A stretch of 64,000 nucleotides of DNA. It comes from Sipunculus nudus (taxonomy: Eukaryota; Annelida; Sipuncula; Golfingiida; Sipunculidae). Positions 53,158-64,000 of the stretch are shown here, piece by piece. How positions within the stretch are numbered: the stretch's first letter is position 1; every line of letters starts with the position of its first letter. The position numbers and the translations under genes are program-made. The notes beneath the pieces are model-generated. The model saw only the letters and a program-made list of their open reading frames with translations. It did not search any database and was not told the DNA's origin. The stretch is from the NCBI GenBank assembly GCA_026874595.1, contig CM049310.1:33605558-33669557 (forward strand), in the 5' to 3' direction.

Positions 53158-53495
53158 GTAGCGTCAATTTGTCTTCTTGGGTGGGGGATGACTTGCAACT
53201 TCACACACACACACACACACACACCATGTATTACAATTAAGTATAAGGTTTTTAAAAAATAAGGTATGTTTCCAGTATATGGTTATTCTAAATCGGGTTT
53301 AGATATATAATGTTTCATACTAAACTCCGAAATGGGTATATAATTCTATTTAATAATATATTTCATTTCCAATATATAAATAATATTCTCTGAATATCGG
53401 GGGGGGGGGGGGGGTACATTGATCAATCCTTACCAAAAAGTAGGGGGTATACATACACCCGCCCATCTCCTCCCACCCTTGTACTGACGCTCCTG
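53158..53495. mobile_element. MITE with AGYRGCGTCA ends
   Basis: Left AGTAGCGTCAATTTG and right TACTGACGCTCCTG are inverted. The interior has (CA)n at 53198-53223 and poly-G at 53399-53414. Same family style as 38137-38286. Confidence 0.45.
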
Positions 53496-54788
53496 TGTTC
53501 CTGCATCAGGCACGGGCAGAGCATGTGGTGCATCTATCTTTGAAGTGCAGTGGTTGCGACCCTATATTTCCTCCTTTTGAAACCTTTCCCATTCATCAAT
53601 GAAAATATAAGCACCATTTCTTCTGCATTCAACATATATATCATGATGGACCCAAATCTGAAACTGTTCTTTTTTTTATTTTCTGGCCCCACACAAGATT
53701 CCTTGGTGTGCCTCGGCGTATTCACTCCCAGACGGGCCGTCACTGCCTTTCAGTCGTTGATTAGACATATTCATCATTTTTTTCACTCATGACAAACTAA
53801 TTAAATAAAAAAAAAATGAAAATACTATTTAACCATAAAATATCTTTAAATCGTATATCTAATTGTCTCCATAAATATGCATATCATCCTTGTCGATGAA
53901 CCCTTATTTTGCGAAATTCTTATAAAATTCGCCAAGGTCTTCTGGTTGCGGACATTTTAAAATCCTCCATGGTGGAATTTTTGTACCATCAGCTCTGATT
54001 GGCAGTACAGTAGTAAAGTACTTCTTTTCGCTGTTGGTGCTGTGGACAGTTAGATTAAGGTCATGTCAAATCAAATAGTCTAAAGTTTTCAGTAACTCTT
54101 TGCCTATGCCTGCCTAGGCCGCTGATTGATCTGTCAGTCACGAACCTGACGAACAGGTTAGATTTTCGGCCCTCTAGAACCCGCACCTGGAAAAAGGGTG
54201 GCATCCACTAAAAATATGGCTGCCTTTCCACACGTGGGTATTTGTCCGTGCGAGACCCGCGTGAGTCCCTTCATGCGGGGAACCGCTTTCCATATGTGCG
54301 GATGACCCATTTATTGTTGTAAACGCATGAGCTTATAATTATAATTTCTTAAAGTTTAGTGTAATAATTTAAGCAAATATAAAGTCAAACATGCATGCTT
54401 GCGACTAAAGGCTTGAGGCGGGTATCTCATCAGCCAGCTCGCATCAGCCTTTAAGCACTCTCCGCTCTTTTATCTCTTTAGTCAACTCCTTCAGCCCCCG
54501 TAGAAATCCAACACTGCTGGATCGGCATACGGGACCCGCGCGGGGGCAGTTTTTTAGAATTAGGGACAGTGATATTACATTTGTTGGAGAGTATCCGTGC
54601 GAGGAACCGCATGTACGGAAAGGCACCTTTGGGCCACCATAGAAAAGCATCATTGGGAAGATTTGTTTTAGCTGGCATAAGGCGGCGTCTTCATTTCCAA
54701 GAATACAGTCCTTGTATCAGCCTTAGTGTGTCTGTGTACTTTTTATACTTGTTTATACCTCAGTTTTACAGTCTGATAATGGTTCATG

Positions 54789-55060
54789 TTTTAAGCTCGT
54801 CAAGCGCTCTTGGCTGAATAAAGTCTGGGACCTCCGCCTAGGCGCTCCTTTAGCCGAGTTTGAATTTTGATGGAGCCAATAGAGGTGATGCCGCCCAATC
54901 CTAGAAGGAAGCCGCTATAGACCGCCACCGTTTTCCCGTACTGGCGACTGGGGAAAGCTACAGCACCACAGCCCAAAAGTCCAAGGCAGGATACAAACCG
55001 ACACAGAATCAGCGGCAAAGCCGCACCAACCCAGAGTGCAGAACCCTTGCTAATGTTAAG
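54789..55060 (-). other. GC-richer ORF with a hydrophobic peptide; identity unknown
   Basis: The minus-strand frame is open across about 55060-54800 and encodes LPLILCRFVSCLGLLGCGAV, then SGFLLGLGGITSIGSIKIQT and a basic end. Codon and base composition differ from the surroundings. It could be a transposon or retrocopy fragment. I do not recognise the family, and there is no supported start or splice site. Confidence 0.25.
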
Positions 55061-55439
55061 AGTAGGCGATCATTATTTTTCTCATCATTGAAAAGGTTAA
55101 TGTTTAGAGCTTTATGGTGTTAAACCATATATACGTGTTTATTTTTGTTCTTTCAATTACCTAGGTCGAGTGAATATATTTTATCCTGTCGACAGAATAA
55201 GAAGTATGCTACAATATTTCTCAAGTATGCCAATTACATAGAGCGGCATCCACCCTCATACTGTCATACTCTTAAATGAACAACGTCATTAAGTATGCCA
55301 GAGTGCCAGTTTTCATAAATTTTTATCAAAGATTCCATCATGTGCAACAGTGTGCCACCAAGGTCTCGTAAAGGTTCGAAAATTGGGGACCTTGACCCTA
55401 TCTTCAGCAGTGTTAAGGGTGTTACATGTCTAACACTCA

Positions 55440-55761
55440 GATTATCCTCTCTCTTTGAATGAACACGAATAATTATTCAGACATACATCTAGCTTACAGA
55501 CGAATGTAATTTGATAACAAATATAACTAGACATGCAGGGCTAGAATTGTGAATGCGTCATTTATTAAAGTGCAATACAATTTATAAAAAAACATGCAAA
55601 GTATCATTACAGAGGACATGCGTCAGGATAATGTCAGGAACTTTGAAATGCGATATGAAATGCTGTTATTACTGTAAGGAAACTTTTAACTCATGTCTGC
55701 AGTATTGGATTCAGTTTATTTGGATATTTGCAGTATATGTCTGCTGTTTGGGTTTAAGACT

Positions 55762-55823
<62 letters not shown>

Positions 55824-56292
55824 CATGTCTGCAGTCTGTTGTTCCAGACTTCAGTAAAAGTATTATGAAAATTGGAGGGTCAAACCCCGGAAGATCTGCT
55901 ATAGTTTGGAAGGGGGCCAAGTGTTAAGCCTAGGTTTCAGACTTTGTGGTAAATTATGTTCGAAGCCTAGGTTTCAGACTGTTGAATATTTGTCGCAAAA
56001 CGTTCGAAGTTTAGGCTTCAGACTTTTGGGATATTCCAGAAGTGAAACCAGATAGCTGGTCCAGGGATTCCGGATTCCCTCTTTTTTTTACAGCCGCAAC
56101 AACTTTTTTTCAGGGTTTTAGACCAGTTTTTTTAGGCCTGGACCCCGCCTTTTCTAAATGTTTTTTAGGTTTTCTAATATAATTTCCTGGGTTGGAAAAT
56201 TCTAGGTCCTCCCCTGTATTTTAGTACATGATTCCAGGCAGAGTTGCAGACTTTTTGAAATTGTAGTAAATGTTCAAATCTAGGTTTCAGAA
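55440..56292. repeat. Direct repeat, copy A, beside the HPGD-like gene
   Basis: Contains 'agcttacagacgaatgtaat', 'catttattaaagtgcaatac', 'gaaatgctgttattactgt', then tandem 'ctaggtttcagact' units. The same order occurs at 63292-64000 in the same orientation. A (TA)n run lies at 55765-55820. It begins about 20 bp past the stop of the HPGD-like gene, so it would form that gene's 3' UTR. Confidence 0.8.
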
Positions 56293-56312
56293 TGTTCATG
56301 CGTTTAAGACGT

Positions 56313-56439
56313 CTACAGCCTGGATTTCATACCGCGTGGGTATTTGTAGTGCAAGCCCTTTGGTGTAACTACCAGTACTCCGCCATTGTTGCCATCATTT
56401 ACGACCAGCTCATGGAAGCCTTTAACAACATCACTCACC
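56313..56439 (-). CDS. HPGD: HPGD-like exon 7 (C-terminus)
   Basis: Acceptor TTTTGTTGTAG|G. Encodes NGGVLVVTPKGLHYKYPRGM and ends KSRL, TAG at 56315-56313. Matches human NGAIMKITTSKGIHFQDY. Confidence 0.87.
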
Positions 56440-59400
56440 CTACAACAAAAAGGTTTGCACTGAGCATAATTGTTCTGGTCAGTTTACTCTCTTACTACCA
56501 CACTGTACTGTCATATTGTTGTATTTTTTTTAGAAATGAGCTAGATTTCTCTAATGTTCTGGATAATACTTTTAATTATGCTGCTGCTTCTTCATTTTTT
56601 TGCAAATTCTTGAAAATATATACTCTGTTCATACATCAGCCCACGGTGTTTATATTACGGGCAAGGCGTTGGTCGATGGCATGGGACTATGAAGCTAAGG
56701 CCCCTGTTTCAAACCGAACAAGTGCCTCAATTACAAAACAATGAAATCTTTACTTCCGATATACACACTAAAGTCTTGATTATTTCCAGCATAATGTATA
56801 AAAATTACAACCAAAAGGCTTAATAATAGTAAATAACATATTATTCTTGTTATGTAGTTACTTTCTTTTCCATTCAGTTGACCGTGCCAGCAAGAGCCTG
56901 ATATTTATTCCTCATATCATAACTCATTGATACAAATTTAACCAATAACGGAAAATAATTGTCATCTATATGATTAATGTTTGAATGAGCAGACCTCATG
57001 ATTCCGATACTGTTCATCATTTTTGTGTGAGTTGCAGAAGTGATGTCGTTTTTTTTAATAATTCTCTCGTAAGTTGCCATCATCTCCGTTTTTGTGAAGG
57101 ATGGACATAGACAAGTGACTCGTATCCTGTGATCCTCCCCACTCTCATCCAGATGCAGCTGGTGCGTTGAAATACCAAATATTTAAAAACAAGAGCGTTA
57201 TTTATAATTTAAGCACAAATGATCAATAATCCACATTTTAAGTTAGTTTCCTTTGGTAGTCATATTTGGCTTGATTCGAAAGTGTGAAAATAGATGTAGT
57301 TTATGGTGTAGGCTTCAATGATTCAGAAATAGATTTATTACGTTTCAAGTACAACGGCACAGGTAATGCAAAGTAACGCATAGCATCTTTTTTTCTTCAA
57401 GCATTTAATGATTTTTACTTTTTTTTTAACCCAATCATTTCCCTCTGCAAGTTGCAGGTCTTTACTGTTAAAATGAATCGCTATGAAAATTACAGTGGCG
57501 TAATTTAAACAGTTAACAGGAATAAAAGCCAATAGGAATAAAGAATAACACAATGCCTTGGTCAGATCACACTTGTAGAAAAGGAGAGGGAAATGCACAA
57601 ACCAGTAATTAAAACTATTTTCATTAATTTACTTAAACTGTTTATTCTGAAACATACAGATTCACAAGAACAACAGTCTTCTTGTAAATGTCCATCGTCC
57701 TTTTTTTCGTAACATGAAAATCTTGTAAAATCTTGTATATGCTTTACATATCTTTTGATAATCTAAAAATCTTTTTCATCGTAGTTGTATGCATGAAGTA
57801 AAAGCACAGGGATCGTATTTCAGTGCCCTGTAAGAAAGTGAGGGTATTCTATTTTTCGAAGGTCACTTCTGATCAGCTTTATGTTAGCTGGAAGTTTAAA
57901 GCACCCTAATTCCATCACAAAATTATAAATAAAATCTGCCCCCGCTGTGAAAATAAATAGCCATCAGGAAAACAGGAGCGTTTAATAATTGTAAAATCTA
58001 ATTATCAATACAGTACCTGAAGACTTCTTGAAAAGCCAACAACGCCATATTTGGTTGCTGCATATACAGGGTCGAATCCAAATGGAACGATTCCTGTAAA
58101 GTACCCATTTACCCCGCTTGCAGTCAACTAATATTTATAAAAGTATAAAACATAGAAGTTTTTCTGTTCATGGAATACCTTGTAGGAGGAAAAACATTCA
58201 CAAAGGAAAAACTTCTTAAAAATTACCTAAAATTTCCACGAGTTTGTTTGTGGAGCTTTTTGGTGTAAAAATTGAGCAGGCGTTTTATCTGAAGAATTAA
58301 TGAAGATGAGCAATATCATTTTAAGTCAGGAAACTAGTGGAATTAAATTTCCATCTTTTATATGGCACTACAAAGTTGCATCATGTAATACATTAAACAT
58401 TTGCTTATTTGAAACAAATTCTGTCACTTTAATTTAGGAAAGGTGGTCCTCTCACTGGCATCTGGTGACTTAGCCAAAGCATAAAACATATGTTCACATG
58501 TACAATAAATATGACAAATACACATTAGCAGGTAGAGCTGGTCATCAGGAACAAATGCATCAATTTTCAAATTTGGGATAAACTACATGTATTGATTAAA
58601 ATAAATAAAATTATTCAGTCGGAAATAAGTCATGTTTATTGAAAAAATCATGATCGCTTTGTCAACACTGAAAATTATAACACAACAAAAAATTGAATTC
58701 ATTGGATAATATTGTAATATGTATGAGCATATTGTATGAGTAAAATCTGAATTCAAGTTGTTTTACGGTAGCTGTTATTTAAGATCTTTATCACCTCTGC
58801 TTACCGCCAGTGCTGCCCATATTAACAATCAGTCCTCCACGACCAGACCTGGCTTTACTCAGGTATTCCAGTCCCAAGTGACAGCCCTTGATCAAACCTG
58901 TCTGACAAGGAAGATATTATATATGTACTGGTACTGCTTCACTTAAATTTTGGTAAATATTTCTGTGAAATATACTTATACTTGCATTTCATATGATTGT
59001 GTCCTGCACAGTGAATTGTCCTGCAGTTAAAGTGCATCTGACCACTGTCAGTCTTTTATTTTGTCTCAATAATAGGACTGGCAACCAACATTACGTTGAT
59101 AGAGGATGGGCACCCCTCTCTTTGATCATATATCATGTTCCAAATCATCACCTAATAATTCATATGAAACTTACCAAATTAATGTTGACCAGTAATTCGT
59201 AATCTGGTATATCAAACACGGCAGCATTATTCACCAAGATATCAAGGCAGCCGAAGTGATTCACAGTTTTTTCTAGGGCCTCTGGAAATAATAATAAAAG
59301 AATAGACCACGTCTCCCTATCCAATAACACTAGCAGAATCAGTCAATAAATGAAGCTTTTGGTATTCGTGGTTGGATGGTGGACGCCACACTGCCACACC

Positions 59401-61208
59401 AAAGTCTCATCAGGCCTATGGCTGAATGAGCTAAAATTACAACGAATAAATGAAATTAATTTATGTTTCACCAGATTATAGCAATAAAAATATCCGACCT
59501 TTAAAGCAATGAATCAACAACAAAAAATCCTTTAAATATATAAATTTTGTATTTCACCCTAAGTTTCACTGGTTTGTTTCTTACCAACATTACGCAAAAA
59601 ACCCAAAAAAAAAAACTTATAGTCATGAACAGAATTTAATGAAAATTGTGGAGGTTCAGGGAAATTCAAAAGGAATATCCCATAATATTAGGGGGTAAAT
59701 TACAAATTAATTTCGAGTTTAAATGATTCTAAAACATAGCTAGTGTCAGAGAAATATGATATCGAAGTTAATGAGCGTAAAACAGCTGCTCCGGTCCCAA
59801 CCATGCCTGTATCCCTAGCATTGGCCTACCTTTAAAACTGTTTTCTTCAGCCACATTACAACGGACAAACAAGACGCGATCAGAACCATATTTGTGTTTT
59901 ATCTCCTTTTCTGTCTCCGTGCCAAGAGCTTCGTTTATGTCCGCCACGCACACCTGCAAATGACGAGTTTATATACATCCCTGGAGAGGCATGTGCTAAA
60001 GCTCACATTTACATTTTCTACTTACCGATGTTACTATTTGAATATATACCCAAACATATCTCCCTCTTGAGAATATGGTCGTTTGTACCATCCAGTCGAT
60101 ATTAAGGCCGTTTCACCAACATCCTACTAAATTTAAAAAGTGATGATATTTATTAATAATATTTCTTTTAAACTTTCAAAATGCAGGGGCGGTTACAATA
60201 TTCAGAAAAGAGGGGGCTCATTTGTTCCATTCAATGACGGGAAATATTTCTCAGCGTCCTTATGCATTGTTTATATGTTATTTATGAACAAGAGAGCATA
60301 TATTTTAGCCGAACATGCTATTCAAAGCCAATTTGAATAAATATGTTTAAATCCACACCCTGACATATGAAAACAAGGTGCAAGTAGATTTAATACACGT
60401 CTCACCTGCAGTTTAGTTTTGAAAAGAAAACGGATATAGAATTGAAAATACTGTTTTTCAGTAAGAAACCTATATTATTCTATTTTCCACATTTATTGTT
60501 CGATATAGATGTGTGTGTGTGGGGGGGGGGGGCAACACCTGAGGCCCCCTCTAAATCCGCCCCTCTCTAAATACGCCTCTGGATTCATGCCAAAAAATGC
60601 ATAAATCTCCATTCACATGAAGAATCATATTTACATATATATCAAGATTGTAAAAATCAATGTGTTTGAATTGTTCAAATAATAATAAAAGGAGCTGTAA
60701 TATTTACAGTTTAGGACTTAAACACACTTACTTCTGGGAGGGTCGAACACAAGTATGTGTGTTTAAGTCCTAAACTATATACATGTATATATAATTTTAG
60801 TTTATATTTTTTAATATATATTTACAAAAAATAACTAATATTTAATTCGAGATGCCTTTGCAACTTCTTAGGCCTTAATCATGTTTATATTCAGCCAATA
60901 TAGACTCTAATCGAGCACTGATTACAAGTCATCTTACAGATGTATAAATGAAATGTACAATCCTTATCGGCATTACCATAACAAATAAACAAGTTTATCA
61001 AAAGGCAGAGCAGAATAAATTGGATTAGATGCTGCTGTGGGTTACTGCTTAGTATATCAATATCTTGGTTATAATACGTAACCTTCTGGTTCGAGCATGT
61101 AGTGTACAAGTGGCGTAAGTTTATTTTCAAGGAAGGGGGAGGGGATTAATTCCCAGAAACGTGAGGGTAATTATCGAAATTTTTTATAAACATATATATA
61201 TATATAAC

Positions 61209-61257
<49 letters not shown>

Positions 61258-61732
61258 CAATTGTTATATTTCATTTCCCACATATAAATGTCAGGGGGAT
61301 GATAACATTGACCATTCCCGCCTTGCTAAAAAGTGTGTGTGTGTGTGTGGGGGGGGGTATACCCCCCCCCCCCTGTATTGACGAGACAATAGTGTACGGA
61401 GTTGGAGGTAGTTGGACTTTCCCGAGAAAACCACAGATCTTTCACGGGCCACTACAACCCACACTCCGGGATGGAACCAGCGAAGAGAGCTGAGCTTTTA
61501 CCCACAGCACTCCCAATACCACTCCCTAATAGTAGGCTATTTCATGCCAGAACATGATACTAACCTTGTACCAGAGAATTCTAGCACTTATCATATATCT
61601 ATATCCACTACCATGCCGTTTTTAATATGAACCCCTTACCTTTCCTCCTCCTTCCAGCAGGTGCTCAGCGAATCCCCTGCCCAGCCCCCTGGCGCCCCCT
61701 GTGATAAAGCCCACGCTGCCAGTGATCCGCAT
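56313..61732 (-). CDS. HPGD: 15-hydroxyprostaglandin dehydrogenase-like SDR, seven exons
   Basis: Spliced model of 262 residues (human HPGD has 266) from exons 61732-61640, 59953-59830, 59281-59175, 58901-58805, 58093-58017, 57158-56995 and 56439-56313, all GT-AG and in phase. It is a classical short-chain dehydrogenase: TGGARGLG nucleotide loop (11-18), Asp36 for NAD preference, NNAA (90-93), Ser138, Tyr151 and Lys155 (YAATK). All numbers match human HPGD. The family oxidises 15-hydroxy groups of prostaglandins and related lipids, using NAD in the cytosol. Differences: NNAG is NNAA, CPGF is CPSF, and Gln148 next to the active site is Asp148. The substrate may therefore not be a prostaglandin. 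Start context is AACAAAGATG. No frameshift or stop interrupts it. Confidence 0.88.
56995..57158 (-). CDS. HPGD: HPGD-like exon 6
   Basis: Acceptor CGCACCAG|C, donor ATGAG|GTCTGC. Encodes IRVTCLCPSFTKTEMM, the counterpart of human VRLNAICPGFVNTAIL. The frame stays open past the donor to a stop at 56874, so an alternative read-through end is possible. Confidence 0.85.
58017..58093 (-). CDS. HPGD: HPGD-like exon 5 (catalytic Tyr151, Lys155)
   Basis: Encodes IVPFGFDPVYAATKYGVVGF then SRSLQ. I chose the acceptor TACTTTACAG|G because only it keeps phase and gives the 13-residue Ser-to-Tyr spacing. An upstream in-frame extension exists but breaks phase. Donor CAG|GTACTG. Confidence 0.85.
58805..58901 (-). 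CDS. HPGD: HPGD-like exon 4 (catalytic Ser138)
   Basis: Acceptor CTTGTCAG|A, donor GGCG|GTAAGC, leaving one base. Encodes GLIKGCHLGLEYLSK and GGLIVNMGSTG, with Ser138. Confidence 0.88.
59175..59281 (-). CDS. HPGD: HPGD-like exon 3
   Basis: Acceptor TTTCCAG|A, donor TTTG|GTAAGT. Encodes VNHFGCLDILVNNAAVFD and ends LLVNINL, matching human VDHFGRLDILVNNAG and LQINL. Confidence 0.9.
59830..59953 (-). CDS. HPGD: HPGD-like exon 2
   Basis: Acceptor TTTGCAG|G, donor AAAG|GTAGGC. Encodes VCVADINEALG...VLFVRCNVAEENSF, matching human VALVDWN and TLFIQCDVAD. Asp36 binds the NAD ribose. Confidence 0.9.
60708..60776. repeat. 69-nt hairpin, 26-bp stem and 17-nt loop
   Basis: Left arm AGTTTAGGACTTAAACACAC plus TTACTT pairs with the right arm 60751-60776 with one mismatch. 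It could be a fold-back MITE remnant or a small-RNA precursor. Sequence alone does not decide. Confidence 0.7.
61192..61255. repeat. (TA)n microsatellite
   Basis: Two TA tracts separated by 'actataaa'. Confidence 0.9.
61640..61732 (-). CDS. HPGD: HPGD-like exon 1
   Basis: ATG at 61732-61730; encodes MRITGSVGFITGGARGLGRG then FAEHLLEGGGK; donor AAAG|GTAAGG, phase 0. Carries the glycine-rich NAD-binding loop. Confidence 0.9.
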
Positions 61733-63291
61733 CTTTGTTTTATTCTCCTGTCACGGACCCTCCTTAGCCGTCTCAAGCGACGACACGTCTTATAATACCT
61801 TCAACGAACCACTGTTTCAGATTTATAAAAAATTTTAGTCACTCTGGACCTAGTGCTAACGATCTTCTGTGAACTTCATTTGAACGACTATCTTTACAGG
61901 AACGGTTTACACAGGCGAGATCAGCTGTTTTGTTCGTCCTTGGCCATGGTACCAAAGTTCAACATGTAGTGCGCTAGCTGACATTGACAGCACCAAGGTG
62001 ATTACAGTATATGATATAGGCCGACAGTACACACTTAATCATGCATCACTGGCTGTAGGACGTTTTATATACCTATGCTGACACCTGCTGGTAAAATATC
62101 GAACTATTTTCATTTGTTTGGCGGAACTTGATAATCATCCTGCTGATTTAGAAATCTGTATATCAGATATATTATAATATCAGATAATTTGATCTTGGAA
62201 ATTAAAAATCGAGATGTTTTCCATTGATTCATATACATGCATTTAGCCCCGTATTTATAGAGGATCACTTAACTATTATCCATGCGATTAAGTGCCTCGC
62301 GCTATTTGGTGAATTTAATTTGCAACATGCAGGCTCATTCCCGGTCGTCTGCTTTTTAATATGTCATCCTTGTGGATTCTGATAAATGAAACTGTATTAT
62401 GTATTTACTTGTATGTTGTCGGTTATAGAAATAGGAAAGGGGTATAGCCAGAATGTAAGGAATGGGGTTGCCGACGGGGGATTGGCATGGGCGATGGGGG
62501 TACAGCATATTCGGCCGAGGGTATACACACGTCTTTGTCTACATTCTAAGACTGAAAACAAGAGGAAAAGTTTATTACCTTGATATGATAGTGTAAAGTA
62601 TTTAAACGACGTAAATATGTCTGATATTTCACTATATTTATAATTAACTTTATTCTTTAATTTGTTAGCAGGTAGTTTTCCTCTGCATTACATGCAACGT
62701 CGAGTTCGGGGAGTGTGTGTGTGTGGGGGGGGGGGGGGGGGGGGCTGCGGCACACTCCTCGACACGCCCCTGTAGGGTCTTTAGAAAAAAAGCCTGAACA
62801 CAGTGCCATTTGAAAACAGATGTTGCCAGATGAAGGAAAACGGAACAGGCCTGTTATAATCTTTTTTACCTGTGTCAGTCGCTAATAGATGTCGCCAGAT
62901 GAAGAAAAAAGTAACACACCTCTTTTATTTGTGCGGGTGTCTGGGGATAAACATTGAATCCCTTGTCATCGACGGTGTATGAAAGTAACTTGTGTAAGGA
63001 ATGTCAGCTCGTTACCACGACAAAGAATGGTGCAAACATTATACTTCTTTGAAGATTTGATAGCCCATCACTTTACATAACTAAATAGAAATCGCCATGA
63101 GAAGGCAAGGTCTACCAAATATGTTTGCAGTTACTGCCTATTGAACTTTCATATACCTCATCATCAAACCTCCCTGACTTTCCGGATACCACGCTGAAAA
63201 CATCACAAGCTCGTTAGAACAGAACATCACAAATATACTATATATATTGAACAATATAACATATCCAAACAAGATTGAAATCATCCAACAG
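61733..63291. other. Upstream flank of the HPGD-like gene
   Basis: Should hold its promoter, but I see no TATA box at a convincing position. Includes a poly-G run (62725-62744) followed by 'gacacgcccctg', typical of the GGGGCGT-ended repeats. No other gene is seen. Confidence 0.5.
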
Positions 63292-64000
63292 AATGATTCG
63301 AGACATACACACTTCAGCTTACAGACGAATGTAATCTAATCATAAATACAACTAGACATGCAAAACTAGTATGGTGAATAAGTATGTCATTTATTAAAGT
63401 GTAATACAATTTACATAAAAAACATACAAAGTATCATTACAGGAGACATGAGTCATGATAATGCCAGGAACTTTGATATGCGATATGAAATGCTGTCATT
63501 ACTGTGTGGAAACATGTAATTCAAGTCTGCAGTATGGGTTTCAGACTGTGTGGATATTTTTTTTGTATTTCTGCTGTTTGGGTTTTCCAAGGGTTCCGGA
63601 CGCCCTCCTTTTGAGAAGCAATAACCATTTTTCAGGGGATTAAAACAACATTTCCCATACTGATCTTTTAAGGTTTTCCTATATGATTTCCTGGATTGGG
63701 TCCTCCCCCTTCCAAAATCCTCTCCTGTTGTGTAGTACATGTGTGCAGGCAAAGTTGCAGACTGTGTGGAATTGTAATAAATGTTGAATTGTAGTAAATG
63801 TTCCAGGTCTAGATTTCAGACTGTGTGGAATTTTAGTAGAGGTTCAAGGTCTAGCGTTCAGACTATGTGGAATTGTAGTAAATGTTCAAAGTCTTGTTTC
63901 AGACTGTGTGGAATTATAGTAAAGCTTCAAAGCTTAGGTTTCAGACAGAGTGGAATTGTAGTAAGGGTTCAAATTCTAGGTTGCAGACTGTGTGATATTG
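63292..64000. repeat. Direct repeat, copy B, runs off the window
   Basis: Same sequence order and orientation as 55440-56292, followed from 63760 by tandem units of about 55 bp with 'cagactgtgtggaattgtagta'. Confidence 0.8.

Larger units (their letters stand above)
31835..56312. other. Intergenic stretch between the two genes; repeat-dominated
   Basis: About 24 kb with no exon of a host gene that I can recognise. It consists of MITEs, microsatellites, a split tandem array, a TRIM and the items listed separately. Stretches such as 33600-34900, 36300-38100 and 50300-53000 hold only short unsupported ORFs. Confidence 0.55.
59954..61639. other. HPGD-like intron 1
   Basis: Holds a near-perfect 26-bp stem hairpin (60708-60776), a (TA)n tract (61192-61255) and fragments of GGGGCGG / GGCGT-ended repeats with poly-G runs around 60183-60580 and 61105-61380. 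Confidence 0.6.

Noticed and set aside
58094-58130. Longer HPGD-like exon 5 starting nearer 58130
   Set aside because: No acceptor there keeps phase with exon 4, and the Ser-to-Tyr spacing would be wrong.

Overview
This is eukaryotic genomic DNA, AT-rich and intron-rich, crowded with non-autonomous transposons, minisatellites and (TA)n tracts. Nothing in it looks prokaryotic. The repeats point to a marine bivalve mollusc: long elements bounded by a GACCCATGGGTC palindrome at one end and a TAGCTCAG/CTGAGCTA hairpin with ACGG/ACAG tetranucleotides at the other, plus arrays of AGGTCAAAGGTCA-type units. The species is not determinable by eye.

Two protein-coding genes can be assembled exon by exon, both on the minus strand. 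(1) 31834 down to 8641: a BTBD8 orthologue in ten exons (815 residues as modelled), with two BTB/POZ domains, a BACK-like region and a serine/lysine-rich tail. All splice phases agree across nine introns. (2) 61732 down to 56313: a short-chain dehydrogenase of the 15-hydroxyprostaglandin dehydrogenase (HPGD) type in seven exons (262 residues). Its catalytic Ser138, Tyr151 and Lys155 fall on the same numbers as in human HPGD.

Layout: 1-8640 is 3' flank of BTBD8, with a small CRE/NF-kB-like site cluster near 957-997. 8641-31834 is BTBD8, whose introns carry most of the repeats: three palindrome-ended elements, an 18-copy 65-bp minisatellite grown from the acceptor of exon 8, and a 1.1-kb pogo/mariner-like element present as inverted copies on either side of exons 6-7. 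31835-56312 is a 24-kb intergenic stretch built from MITEs, a degenerate tandem array split by a 5.4-kb insertion, and a 441-bp LTR miniature (TRIM) whose LTRs contain tRNA-like A and B boxes. 56313-61732 is the HPGD-like gene, bracketed by two direct copies of one repeat (55440-56292 and 63292-64000).

The two genes show no evident functional link. The most unusual items are the splice-site minisatellite, the inverted repeats around BTBD8 exons 6-7 and exon 2, and the tRNA-promoter-like LTRs of the TRIM.
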